The notes below the pieces were generated by a model. The model worked only from the letters and a program-made list of their open reading frames with translations, was not told the DNA's origin and ran no database searches. The position numbers and the translations under genes were made by a program. From Lachancea kluyveri NRRL Y-12651 (lineage: Eukaryota > Ascomycota > Saccharomycetes > Saccharomycetales > Saccharomycetaceae), in NCBI GenBank assembly GCA_000149225.2, contig CM000689.1:930001-994000 (forward strand): a stretch of 64,000 nt of DNA. The letters run 5' to 3'. The number at the start of each line of letters is the position of its first letter. The stretch's first letter is position 1. Positions 33,390-46,368 of this stretch are shown here, one piece after another.

Positions 33390-36300
33390 TTGACGGTTGG
33401 CGCGGGAGAACTGCCAGGCCAGCCCAAGTCTGTGTTTGTTGTATGCGTGGGTTTGGGATCTGGTCAGCAACCTTGCCGGCTGCTGGCTTACCCTGTGTGT
33501 CTCTCATGGCTCGAAGTAATACATGTATGTAAGGTGGTGTGGTGTGGCGACAAGCCACTGGTCCGTCCGCCAGGCAACTGACTGTTCTCAATGCAATCTC
33601 GGGGAAGCCCTTCCTGGCCATCAAATAACGAATATATTTATGAACTCGAAAATAGGCGAATCTACATCTCAGAAGATCTCTCGGTCCTATATCTATATAT
33701 ATATCTCTCTCTCTCTTTCTCTCTCTTTATATGCCAGCGGAGCTGCATGTGCGGTCGAAGCTCGCAAGATTTCCGTGCGGCAGGGAACCCACTGATTTTC
33801 CAGACCTGGAGATCGTACGTGCCTTTGGAAGAATTAGTTTTGCTTCAAAGATGCACACCTTGTCGAGGCAGAAAAACACTGTTGCACGATCCCAAGGTCA
33901 CAAAGTGTATCCAATGATGACCACTCAGACTTAGACTTGCTCGTGTCCGCGGGTCGTGGAATCTGTTCAGAGGCAGTTGCATTTTCCAACAGCGTCGAAC
34001 GTGGGTTGTGGCTGCGCGAACATAAGCAGAACCAACCTCAGCTGCATTTGACACGCATTCCTCTTGCCTGCTCTGCACGCCTGCTACAGTTTACCTTTTA
34101 GTCTTGTTTCTCGTCCCCCATTGAACAGCCTTGTCGACACCAGGGCTGGCTGTCCGGCGGTCAAAACAGGTTTGCTAAACACCATTTGGAATGCGCCGAC
34201 CCACCACTGTTGGCAGCTTTGGCGTATAAAAGCTGCAACAAACGCTATAGACAGCAGCACAAGTGTTTTCCAGATACCAAAGTCGGATTTCCACTACCTA
34301 AACCGGTGGCTACTGCACGATCACAACATGCGTGTATCCAGCTGGACCGGTGTTGTGATCTGTTTTCTTTCTTTTTCCTTTTTTTTTTTTTTTTCCTTTC
34401 TCCTTTTTACTTTAACATAGATTCTGTGTGTGCGTGTATGTGTGTTGTCATTGCGTCGTCGACATGATGAGGAGCTCGACTTCTACATATTGCAGTTAAG
34501 TATGTGCGTGTTTGTGTTTGCATGTGTTGCTTCTTTGTTTGGTGGTGTCCTTTTACTTTACGGGCTCATCAGCTACCGTTGTCGCTTGAAAACTCGCTGT
34601 TTCCGTGAAATTTCTGTATTCTGAAGCATGGCTACTGGATACAAAGACTCTATAGTCAAGCTCGATGATGCGTGTCAACAGCTTTGCTTGGTTGTTATTT
34701 ATCCTTTTTTCCCCCATCGGCTGGATACGCACTGGATAATATGGTTCTCATTCCATTAGACGCGTGCTGCTTAGCGAGCGTGGTGGGGCATCGGCACATG
34801 TCCTATCCTGGGCTTGCCCTAACGGTTTCATCTGTTGCAGATGTGAGCTGTATGCCAAGGCAGAATCGGGTTGCCATTTTCGTCTGGATCTCAGACTCTG
34901 CTTTTTTCAGCTGGCAGGCTGCAGACTTTAGAGAAACACTTGAACCCATCACATGTATGCTGCAAGGGCCGAAACCTAAAGTTTCGAGATCTGGGAAACA
35001 CCTGGCGTTCAAATGGCTTGCACACTCTCTGTCCTACTGGCGCTGTATCTTTTACCAAAAAGAGAAAGGAAAAAGAGGAAGATACTAAATGCCTTTGGTC
35101 ATATTTTTCCTGTGGTTATTATTGTCACAGTTGTACCATGCAAATATACAGCTGCCTAGCGTCATCCAGTGTATCCTTTATCAGGCTCAGTTTCGCTCAT
35201 TGTCGAACGGCTTGCCAGGCCATGATTTCTTTTTCAATCTGTACCTAGATTGTACGGCATCAGATCAAACCAGCTATCAGAGACCGCTGTATCGTTCAGC
35301 GATATTCAATTGGTGTGAGATAGTATTCCTAGCTTCTTCAGAGACCCAGATGTCGGCTTGGTTTTGTTTCCCCCGCCTTCTCTCTCTCCCCCTGTGTGGT
35401 AAAACACAGCTACCAGTACGCACACTTTGGTTCAAAAGAGTGCCTCGGTATCCTGTTTGAACTCTCCCTCTCCTTCTCCCTCTCCCTCTCCCTGGAAAAC
35501 TACTACCGTCGATGGGTCCGGCTGACCGTTTATGCTGTAAACTTATTTTCGCGGTAATCCCCCACTACCTTGCGTCGAGGAGCGTGATAATGAAGTAGCC
35601 TCCTGAAGCCGTGGGTTCACGAGTATTGGTGGAATACACACACTGGGTAGAGGACGCTTGACAGTCTACTGGATACTTGATGCTTTCGCCGTTTTGCTTT
35701 TCTTTTGTCATTATTTTGTGCTGAAGCATACATGAAAGCGAGCACTTGGCTGTTTTTGTGAGAGGACAAAAAGCGGCAAGAGACGAGTTCGAGCATGTAC
35801 AACTGCTTCCGACGGGGATTCACAATTTGATAGAGCGTTGGCCATGTGGAACTGATACGCTTTGGTGCCTGGTACTCCTGGTAACACGCCAAAAGTCATA
35901 TTCCTGTTTCAAAAATGCAAAAACGAAAAATCATCGTCTTTTCCCCCACCGAAAGTTATGAGTTGCACCACATCGCTAACTCGACGATATCCGAAACTGG
36001 CGATAGGGACTTGTATAAGTCCTTCCTACCCAACCCGCTCATGATCATGATCACCTACTCTCTCTCTCTTTTTTTTAATTGCATTTTTTTTTTTTTTTTT
36101 TTTTTTTTTGATTTTTCTTTTTGCTTCATATCAGCAGTGATCCTGCTTCATAAAGAGAGCATTAGCCAACCCCAAAACAGGAAAAAATAAAGATACTCGA
36201 AAATACACACATACGTGTGCATGTTGGAGAAAGAGGAAGAGCAGAGTAGCTTTTCTAGAAAGAATCGATCGTGTGGCCTCCCCCCAAACGTGCTATGTGT

Positions 36301-37243
36301 GTATGTACGCGTAAATCTTTCAGACAGCTTATAGAATACAGATTTAACAAGTTTTACGGGCCCGTTGCCACTATTGTTTGGAGTGTGTTGGTCTCTCTAG
36401 CAGTAGACCAGTAAGTTCATTTTCAGAGCTAAGTGCGAACGCAGTACCGAGTGATTAGAACATCTGCTACCGTCGGATACTGGACACGGCAATGTGCAGG
36501 CTTCAAAGCCAAAATTTACTACTCCGGCGAACCGTGTGAGTTGAAGTCTAGGAAACCCGAATGCGACACAGACCCACAGGGAAAGGAACTACACACAAAC
36601 AAAGCGTTTCAGATACGTTTGCAGACAATGTCACGACGGTAAAGTTGGCCGTATACCTTGAGATACTAATTTCGATTTTGTATGCCCAGGATTCCCATTG
36701 CAGCAGGAAGGTGCATTGATTTTTTTTTTCTCTTCCGGGAATTATGCAGTTACGGTTTTGAACGAGATCTGCAGCCTGTAGGAAGAAAAATTATGCAAGA
36801 GTGCCGATTCTACCTGTAGGATTGGAAACCAAAAGTCTAGTTACTGCTTTGTTGGACTGGTTTTCCTTTCAAAGTTCAGAATCCATCTTGTACCTACAGC
36901 TATTCCATTAGACGGCACTTCGGACCTAAAACTGCTTCGTACTTCTAGTTTAGGAACTTGGATGGGACAACGTTTAAATTTAAGGAAAGATTCCTAAAGA
37001 AACGTATTTGGGTTAGGAGACAGGCACATTGTATATTTGCTTGTTTTTTATTCTTCCCTCTCTTTTCTTCTTTTCGTCCTTCATCCTTTTGTTTGCCCGT
37101 TCCATTTTCTACTTTTTATTCTCTTTTTTTTCCACTTCCTTTTAAAGTCATTCCAGGGGTTTCCTTATATCAGATACCAGTTTGCAAGTTTGGCTGGTAA
37201 CTCGATTGTACAATCATACCTGCTTCTTCTTTGTTTCTTCCAG
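33390..37243. other. Long gene-poor interval left of the HMG-box gene
   Basis: About 3.8 kb with no ORF that shows a recognisable family, unusual for a yeast where genes occur about every 2 kb. It holds a CT/TA microsatellite (33690-33732), a TATAAAAG box (about 34215) with no convincing gene after it, T runs (34380-34394, 36086-36109), and a CCCTCTC repeat (35463-35492). Short ORFs of 60-140 codons occur on both strands but look like chance frames. It could hold a non-coding RNA or gene relics; neither can be shown. Confidence 0.6.
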
Positions 37244-37362
37244 AGAAGCACTTACTGCCCGATCACATTTGTTACCAGATAGTACTTGTTACCAGATCGC
37301 GTTTACTACCCGATCACATCTACTACTCGATTACATTCACTATCCGATCGGATTTACTAAAC
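37244..37362 (+). repeat. 17-bp tandem repeat, about 7 units
   Basis: Units of exactly 17 bp run head to tail. The clearest six start at 37261, 37278, 37295, 37312, 37329 and 37346, most beginning GAT and sharing ACT/GTTACC or TACTAC near the end. A diverged unit precedes at 37244 and another may follow at 37363. Units differ from one another at several bases, so the array is old or under selection as a set of binding sites. It ends about 70 bp before the HMG-box start codon. Confidence 0.8.
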
Positions 37363-37430
37363 TACTTTACTTCTCAATCACACTTACGCCGCATCAAGTG
37401 AGAAAAAACAAACTGTACAAAAAAACTGGT

Positions 37431-38219
37431 ATGCGTTGTAGTTGTAAACATTTGAATGCCAGCAAGGTAATCAAACGGCCACCAAACGCCTTTATCTTGT
37501 TCAGACAGAAATTCTTCCGCCTTTTGAAAGACGTCGACATCCTCACTCGATTCTCCACCAGAATTTTCTTGTGTATGCCAGATGAAAGAGAACTAGGGAC
37601 GTTCGGTATCCAGGACTTTAGAGAGCTCGTCAGCATTCTCCACTCTTGCCTAGTGTACCCGGTTTGTGGCAAGTTCAAATCTACAGAGGTCTCAAGATAT
37701 GTATCCGTGAAGTGGAATGCACTTCCATCCGAAACAAAAAAGCGCTGGTTTAACCTGGCCAACAAAGAGAAACACCTGCACAGTTTGAGATTCCCGAATT
37801 ACAGGTTCTGTCCGACACGTAAACTGCAGGTGCGGCATCAAGTCTTGGCCCAGCAGCCAACTGTTTCGACCGAGGAGGAACTTCGGCTGCTGCCAGGCAT
37901 CCTGACAAGCCATAGAGGCTCATTTCTAGCCAGTCATTTCGAACCGTGTGATTTTTGCAAGGAAAGGGCGGGCTTGGAACCAGCAACGGCTAAGTTCCAC
38001 AACTGGAACAAGAGCTACTACGAGCTCTGGACGATTACCATCGATGTTGATGTGTTGAAAGAAAATCTTGGACTGTGTCATGAGGGAGGTATGTGCAATC
38101 TGACAGAGCTGTGCAATAGGGCCTTTTGCAAAGGAGATGTCAGCAGAGACCAGCAAGCCAACGTGAGTTCGGAGTTGTTTTCTGAGCATGCGGTTCCGAG
38201 AGCTATCTGCAAGGAGTAG
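37431..38219 (+). CDS. HMG-box transcription factor with split HMG domain (ROX1/mating-type a2-like)
   Basis: The 262-residue ORF starts at the only in-frame ATG before the domain. Residues 15-31 (KRPPNAFILFRQKFFRLL) are helix 1 of a sequence-specific MATA/ROX1-type HMG box. Residues 83-131 (STEVSRYVSVKWNALPSETK, WFNLANKEKHLHSLRFPNYR) are helices 2 and 3 plus the C-terminal extension. Between them lie about 45 extra residues (about 36-81), where related boxes have a short loop. No good intron signals were found for the insert. The tail is Cys-rich and unlike known families. Candidate roles are a mating-type a2-like regulator (a2 is kept in non-WGD yeasts) or a ROX1/RFG1-like repressor. No MAT neighbours (SLA2, DIC1) and no a1 or alpha gene are visible here. 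Confidence 0.7.
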   Translation: MRCSCKHLNASKVIKRPPNAFILFRQKFFRLLKDVDILTRFSTRIFLCMPDERELGTFGIQDFRELVSILHSCLVYPVCGKFKSTEVSRYVSVKWNALPSETKKRWFNLANKEKHLHSLRFPNYRFCPTRKLQVRHQVLAQQPTVSTEEELRLLPGILTSHRGSFLASHFEPCDFCKERAGLEPATAKFHNWNKSYYELWTITIDVDVLKENLGLCHEGGMCNLTELCNRAFCKGDVSRDQQANVSSELFSEHAVPRAICKE

Positions 38220-40752
38220 ACGCTTTGTCGACCACTCAACGGACTTTCTAAAACGGTTAGTCACTAGAACGGTAAGAGGTCCACTTGTCATAAAGCTTTT
38301 CTGATTAAAAGCTGGGCTTTTGGAATCAACCAACCATGCTTGTAGCTAGTATCAGTGAGGCCGGGCTTTGGTACCTACATAACGTAATACACGTTTTTCG
38401 AGCTTACATGCCGTGTCCGCGTTTTGCGGCCGGAGCTCCCGGCTCAGCCAGCCTTTCAAAAAGGCGTGTAGGGAGACTCACCCTGCTAAATGCTGCAAGC
38501 TTTGACTGTTTACACATTCTTTTTTCCAACGGTGTTTACCTCCGTATCGAGATTTGTTCGTGGCGCATCAACTACATCTGCCCAAGTCCTCTTTCCACGG
38601 CTTGAGTTCGAGGGTGCTCTCCTGTCCTGGAATCTTTACCTTGCGTGGATTTTCGTAAATATTTGGAGAGGCTGGCTTGCCAAGTCGGATCTCATACCAG
38701 TTCTCACGAAAACAGGTACAAGGTACGCATTCCTGTTTGGTGCAAAAAAAAAAATAGAAAAAGGACAAAAAAGATAAAAAAAAAAAAAAGAAAAGAGGAG
38801 GAGATCAGTGTGTTTCGTATCTGCAACAGTATACCTAGTGGTTGTGTTATTGAAACCATGCCAACAGATTAGACCTTGAAGATTTTCCCTTTTTTTTAAT
38901 GGTTTTTGTTTCTCTGGAAATCTGCTTCTCAGAGCCAGGCATCCTCGGATATGGCAGGTTTAGCTTCAGGATCTCTGCCATCCTATTCTCTGTTCGGGTG
39001 TAATCTCTTCTGAGTTATTGAGAGTGCCGACGTCTCAGTTACTGGGTGTTTTTTGACAAGAGATAATTTGTACGTTTTGCCGGTGCCTAGTTGTATTTGC
39101 CGGTGCTTGGTCGTATCGACCACCGCACAGTCGTATTCACCACCGCACAACCATTGGTGAATCGAAGTTCGTATATCTGACTTACGTGCGGTCTGGCTAC
39201 AAGGTTTTCTTTCCCAAATACTTTGGCCTTTGTTCACCGGACTTTTGCTGCTGGATAAGAGAGGACCAAGACCGCTGTAGCCCAAAAGCTTGGACCCTCA
39301 GATAAACGTCTGTGTAGATAGCTGGTACAACATGCTTCTATGCAAAAAGGCAGTTCAAGAAACCTGCCAGAGCCTTTGGTGTTCACGCTTCGGCCTGAGT
39401 GGAACTTGGTCTGGCATCCGTTTTTTCCGGTAGTCCCGGAAATTTGAACACAGGAAAAAGACTTGACGTTGTCTTGTCACAACGACAAGCAGTGATACCC
39501 TAGATGTGAAAGAGTTGAGAATTGGGCAGTGGAGTCGGCATCGTGATAGCACCATGACGACGCGTACCATCGAGGCGCCCGGCTAGTGCGGTCTTGTACA
39601 CATTTATACGGCCGGACCGTGGACCACACGATACGTGTGGTACGCCTGTCGGCCTGGTTTAATTAGCATATTTAATAGATACCACGCTAGCGCGTGTAGT
39701 CCTCGTGCACAGCAGCAGAGATGTGTTTCTTTTTTTTTTTTTTTTTTTTTTTCTGAGTTTTGCTGACTGCCAAGCTTAGAGCACTCATATCGCATTTGTT
39801 CCTGACCCTTTTTGAAGCATCTGCACGTCAAGAACGGATTGTAGTTTGGGACGTAAAGCAGAGCCGAACGTGCTGCCGGGAAAAAGCGTGGCCGGCGTGC
39901 AGGCAGGAATGGTAATATCATCGTGGTTACCGTGGTTTCGAGTGGCACCTGGTCGCAGCTTCGGGCTCTGTATTTGCTCGAGCCGGTTCACCGACAGATT
40001 ACGTTTCCACTGGCGACTGACGCGACATCGCATCCAGTCAGCCCAAAAGCTTGCTCTGAACGTGCAGTCCATGCCGGTTGCGGACTTTCAGGAAACACGG
40101 TAGCCTTGCTGTACCCACTGGAAACTGCTTTGTTTTCGCCAACTGGACATGCAACAGAAGTTCTGCGCGGTGAGAACGCACAACAGTGATATCCTGCACT
40201 TGCGCGCATCTGTAAATCGAAGCATGCAGCCGACCTGAAGATTGAATCCTTGCATACCACAACGTGGATTTGGCAGGGCGCAGCGGAGTCGGAGTGAGCG
40301 TGGTTGCAGGCCGGAATAGCCTTGGGCGAGCAGAGGATCGCCATGGGCAGAAGCTCGTCGCGAGCAGAGGCTTGTCACACGCAAGAGTGGGAGGAGTGCG
40401 ACGAACTACGTACTGGCAGATACTACGCAATTATACAAGTATAGATTAGCACGGACATACAAACACACATTTGTTTGTTTACTGTTCATGTAATGGTTTC
40501 CAACGTTAAATGACTTCTTGTGTCACAACAAAAAGCTACCGATAACAAACAAAACATAAACAGACAGAGACGCACGTGACCCGGGCGGACGGTCCGCAGC
40601 ACGACGAGACAAAATATAAGCACCTGCCTGACAAGCTATGACAAGGAGCAAAACGCAAACGCAAACGCAAAACGGTATTAATCTAATTCAAAGTAATGTA
40701 CAGTTATATAGAAGTAAAAGTACGTGGTTTCATTCCAGAAAAAACCACGCGT
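38220..40752. other. Gene-poor interval between the HMG-box gene and histone H3
   Basis: About 2.5 kb with no recognisable coding gene. It contains an A-rich tract (38743-38795), a four-unit 20-bp repeat (39079-39158), a short inverted repeat CCACACG...CGTGTGG (about 39624-39640), and a T run (39730-39752). The last 200 bp hold a CACGTG box near 40573 and the 3' end of H3. Short ORFs present look random. Confidence 0.6.
39079..39158. repeat. Degenerate 20-bp tandem repeat, 4 units
   Basis: Four head-to-tail 20-bp units start at 39079, 39099, 39119 and 39139. The first two share GCCGGTGC and a GT-rich end; the last two share ACCACCGCACA. The register of 20 bp is kept across all four with TCGTAT/TTGTAT at a fixed place. 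Confidence 0.7.
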
Positions 40753-42151
<1,399 letters not shown>

Positions 42152-42763
42152 TCCGCTTTGTAACTATGTACTGAGCACATGTGTATATTACTCCTTTTTC
42201 ATTAATAAACAGGTTAGTTGGGATATAATTGTGAGTTTGTAAGCACGCGTGCGCGTGCGTCTGAGCCCGCGTCGTTCGCCACCGGCTTGCTGCGCGGTCA
42301 AGAGGAGCGGATCGCACGTGACGTGACGCGTGGCGCGTATATGACGATATTTGTCTTGGTCACGCGAGAATCACGTGACTGAGTGGGACACGTGACCGAT
42401 CCCCCCTCTCCCCCCTTTCATTTTTATTTTCTCCAAAAGAAATGTGCGCATTGAAAAAAAGAAACAAAGTTACGTCCAAAAGAAAAGAATCTGACTCTCA
42501 CCCTGGATTTCTTAGATGCAACACCTGTTTGCAACTTATTTCTGTTTCACTTTAAACTTAGTTGTTCCACACACTTTCTCCATTCTCTTCTACAACTGTC
42601 GGTTGCACTAAGGTGTTCCAAGAGAATCACACACACTACTTTTGGTCTATCTCACTATCCCTTTTCGATTCCCGCCACCCTCACTCGCCTCTGTAATTTC
42701 TTTCCGCTTACTGTGGCAAATCATATTTATCTTTTACTATTACTCCTCAAAGCGTTTTTTCTG
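42152..42763. promoter_or_regulatory. H4 3' end / SOK1 promoter
   Basis: This 612-bp spacer includes three CACGTG boxes (42315-42320, 42372-42377, 42389-42394) within 80 bp, beside several ACGCG words. The cluster lies about 370-450 bp upstream of SOK1 and suggests a Cbf1/Pho4-class input (inference). Confidence 0.55.
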
Positions 42764-43531
42764 ATGGAACAGACTAGCACTCAGACAAACACTCCTCCTA
42801 CGGAACCTGTTTCTCTTCGCCCTCAGGATACCAGGAAGCCGTCTCCAAGTCCCACGGCTTCCGCTGCCGCCGCCGCCGCCGCCGCCGCCGCATCCTCTTC
42901 TGCTACATCCTCCACCAGCCCTAGCACATCTTCCTCAAATCTGTCTGCTGCCAAGGCTTCTCACAACCCATCTCGGCAGCCCTCTGATGTCGACATGCAT
43001 CACTACGTAGAGGATGTCAGAGCGTCCAACGATCATGGCTGTGTCACTCCTTCTCAAAACCAACTCACCTCTCAGCATAACCGCCAGCTTCCCTCTCAGC
43101 AGCCCTCCACGATCTCTTCTTCTTCTTCTTCTTTCTCTACCTCCTCGTTTTCTGCAAACTCCTCGTCTGACGAGTCCTCCTCCTCCACCACTGCCACCAC
43201 CACCCTCACAAACTCAACCTTCAACACTACCGTCATTCATAATACCACAACGATCTTCAAACCTTTCGACTCTCAAACTGGCCAGTTTGTGAAGCCATCA
43301 AACGCATCCACATCGAAACCTTCTCCCCCCATCACTACCAATACCCCTGTGCCACCTCATCAAAAACATCTTGACTACAGGCCCTTGGCTTCTCTGAAAG
43401 CTTCCTCCAGAAACAAGTTCAGATCGCATTCCGTTCCCACCATCTTACATTCTTCCCTGAGAAGGATAGGTCTGCCATCTCAGCAATACCCGCATCACCG
43501 TCAAAACAACACTGACAGCAACAATGACAAT

Positions 43532-43613
<82 letters not shown>

Positions 43614-45607
43614 GCAACAGAAATCATGCCCATCTACAACAACACCAGCACCAGCACCATCGCCATCACCATCATCAACAGCTTCCTTACGGCATCAACA
43701 AGAAAAAGAAAACTTCCAAAGCAAACAATCACCATTCTCTACGCCATGCTATTCTAATGAACCATCGCTTGCAGTCCTCCCACAACGGTCAAATCTCTAT
43801 CGATGACAGAATCAAGTACATCAGGTCCTACCCGGGCCCAATGCCGTTGCCCCCGATAAATTTGCAATGTCTAAGGGAGATCGACCTCCAAGAGATAGTC
43901 AAGAACCCGCAGCTGAGGCACGACATAATATTCGACCCGCTCTTGCAGTTCAGACCAAACTTGGATGGCGAACGCGGCGCCAAAAAGAGACAGATCTCGG
44001 ACAAGTATTGGAGCGACGTTGAAAACGAAATCATCGTGTACATGCAAAGACCCCAGGTTTTCCAGTATGACCACACCCGTTTGGTTCCCCTATTCAACAC
44101 TTTGAAAGAGGTGCTTTTGACAATCGTCCCGCAAAAGGAGGCCCACACCGTCCAAAACATCCTCGATTCCGAGCTGATCGTCCAGGAGCTGTTGAAGGGA
44201 TCCCTGGTGATGTCCAACTTGTCCGAATGGCTGGCACAGCTCTTCAAGCACCACTGTGCTCCAATGAGGGACACGTGGGTCGATAAGATGAGCAAAAAGT
44301 TCAAGGAGGCCGAGGAGGAAAAATCCGTCAGCAAGTTGGCCGATGGTTTGAGACTGGTGTTCCAGATCCTGGAGGCGATGAAGTTGGACATTGCGAACCA
44401 CCAGATTCGTATCTTGAGGCCTGCGCTTTTGAGCAACGCCGTGGAGTTTGAAAAACAGTACTTCCAGTCCTTGATGGCCTCGAACAGAGTCGACCTCAAA
44501 TCCTCTTTGAAATGGTTCAACACCAAGTTTGAAGAGAGCTGCAGACAGCTTTTGATCAAGACCGACCGTCTCAGGGCCCCGGAAGTTTACAGGCTCTGCA
44601 TCAGGAGCATAATAAGCCTGCTTTCTTGCCGCAAAATGGTGAGAGAATACCCAACCTCTCTCTCCTTTGACCACGCAAGACTGGTTCTCCTACGTGCGGA
44701 CATCCGCCAGATTGTCTGTCTGCTGGTGTGCCGCCTGCTGTTCAAGCAGCTGGTTGCCAACGACACGTCCATGGACAAATGGTGCAAGGACTACGTGATG
44801 TCTGCGTACACCAACAGGAGGTTGAAGGCCGAAATCGTCAGCATAATCACCGACGAGCACGGCAACTGCAGGTGGACCAAAAACACCATGTCTATTGCCG
44901 TCCATCTGTGCAAGACCATAAACGACCTGAAACTGCAGTTCCAGAGAAACAAGACCGGTGCCACACTGTCCGCGCTGTCGAGGTCGTCCACCTTGAGCGG
45001 TCCAGAGCCGCCATCCTCCGCAGCCACCCACGCCACGCCCCTGGACAGTTCCAAGATTGACTTTGCCAAATCGTGGCTGTCGAAGCAAACCCAGCCTTTG
45101 AGCGAGGTGTACGGCGTATTGGAGGCCAGGGTGTTCAAGTCCTTAGAAGAAAGCATTTTCACCAAGTCCGGCTGCACGCAGGACGGTTACGTCAAACAAG
45201 ATTTTATACATCTGTGCAGCGCTCCATCAAATACCACCAGCACCAACGCCAGCGGCGCCAACCTGGCAAACACCGCAGGTAACACCGTTGTGGCTCCGAC
45301 TCCAACGGGAGATCCGTGTGCCTCTGCGCTCGGAAGAACCTTACCTGCGTTGTCCAACCTGATGAGCACTGTTTCGAGACCGGCCTCGCCAACTATACCT
45401 GGGGACAATTTCACAAAAGAAAACACCACACAAGGGGTCACGGCCGTGCCCTCTTTACCTGCATCTAACAATGCTTTCGTTTCCTTTGACTTTGAGGAGT
45501 TTGAAAGCTTATACCGTCATCTTTACACAGTGATCAACTTCCACTGGTCCGTTTTCGGCTGCCATTACGTGGATTCCTTGGGAGACAAGATGGAAAAGAC
45601 TATATAA
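42764..45607 (+). CDS. SOK1: SOK1 (TCP11-domain protein, PKA-pathway suppressor)
   Basis: The 947-residue protein has a long disordered N-terminal third (poly-Ala, Ser/Thr-rich, then a poly-Asn run and His/Gln-rich sequence) and a C-terminal TCP11 domain from about residue 365 (IRSYPGPMPLPPINLQCLRE to the end). S. cerevisiae SOK1 was found as a high-copy suppressor of loss of protein kinase A; its biochemical role is unknown. The start is the ATG at 42764; an upstream in-frame GTG is not a normal start. SOK1 is YDR006C, and it lies here between the HHT1-HHF1 pair and DSF2 (YBR007C), an interleaved ancestral order. Confidence 0.9.
43531..43612 (+). repeat. AAC (poly-Asn) microsatellite in SOK1
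   Basis: A nearly pure AAC trinucleotide run encodes about 26 Asn in the disordered N-terminal part of SOK1. A shorter GCC (poly-Ala) run lies at about 42860-42890. Both are in frame. Confidence 0.92.
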
Positions 45608-46368
45608 GGGTACACGTTTTTCTTCTTCTTCTTTTCCAGTTTTAACAACTTTTTTTTTTTGTTTTATTATATTTTATTTCATCCCACCTTCATCATCTCG
45701 CCTTCATCTCACCTTCCTAATTCCACTCACTTCATTCTGCCTTCATTTCACCTTCATTCCATCTTCTTCATTTCACCACGGTTACTTTTCACCTTCTCCC
45801 ATTTCCTTTTTGTATTGCTTTTACTTTCACAAACATGTTTTCCAGGCCGTCATCATATCCATGTAGTTGAGTGTACTTTATCCTCCTTGAAGATTAGGGC
45901 AAGAGATGCGGGAGAGAAGGAAGGGACAAAAAAACAAAAAAAAAAAAAAAGGAAAAGAAGAAAAAGATAAATAGATATATCTACATACAGACTGGAATGA
46001 ACACCCCATGAAACCAGGCATCTCTATTTGGTTTCAAAGCTTGTTACGATTTGGGCTCCAACGTCCCAATGACATAATCACGCGATGGTGTTGGGAATGT
46101 ACATCACCACGCACGTAAACACGAAAACTTTTCGATTTTTCGATAGTCAAAAACAGGTGTTTAGTTGTAGTTGGAAAAGCATCAGCAACCGCAGCAAGGA
46201 CGTTCAAGAAGGCGAAAATTGGCCATTGGGACCCAAGATAATCCAGAAATTGTGCATACATAGAGCTACCGGTCTGTTAATAAATAATCTGCTGATAACA
46301 ACGGAAATATCACGTTCTCCTTCTCCAAACGCTACAGCCTCACACACGGACCCTCTCGAACAATTGTG
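45608..46368. other. SOK1-DSF2 intergenic region
   Basis: This 761-bp spacer between tandem genes begins with T-rich sequence carrying repeated CCTTCAT/TTCACC words (45680-45790), perhaps the SOK1 3' end. An A-rich tract follows (about 45928-45970). No gene was recognised; the right half presumably holds the DSF2 promoter. Confidence 0.5.

Noticed and set aside
33390-37180. Several 60-140 codon ORFs on both strands in the gene-poor interval
   Set aside because: None shows a motif, biased codon use or sensible start context. Many overlap each other, as expected by chance.
37573-37686. Intron inside the HMG box (GTATGC to CTACAG)
   Set aside because: No usable branch site lies inside, and joining these ends creates an immediate stop codon.
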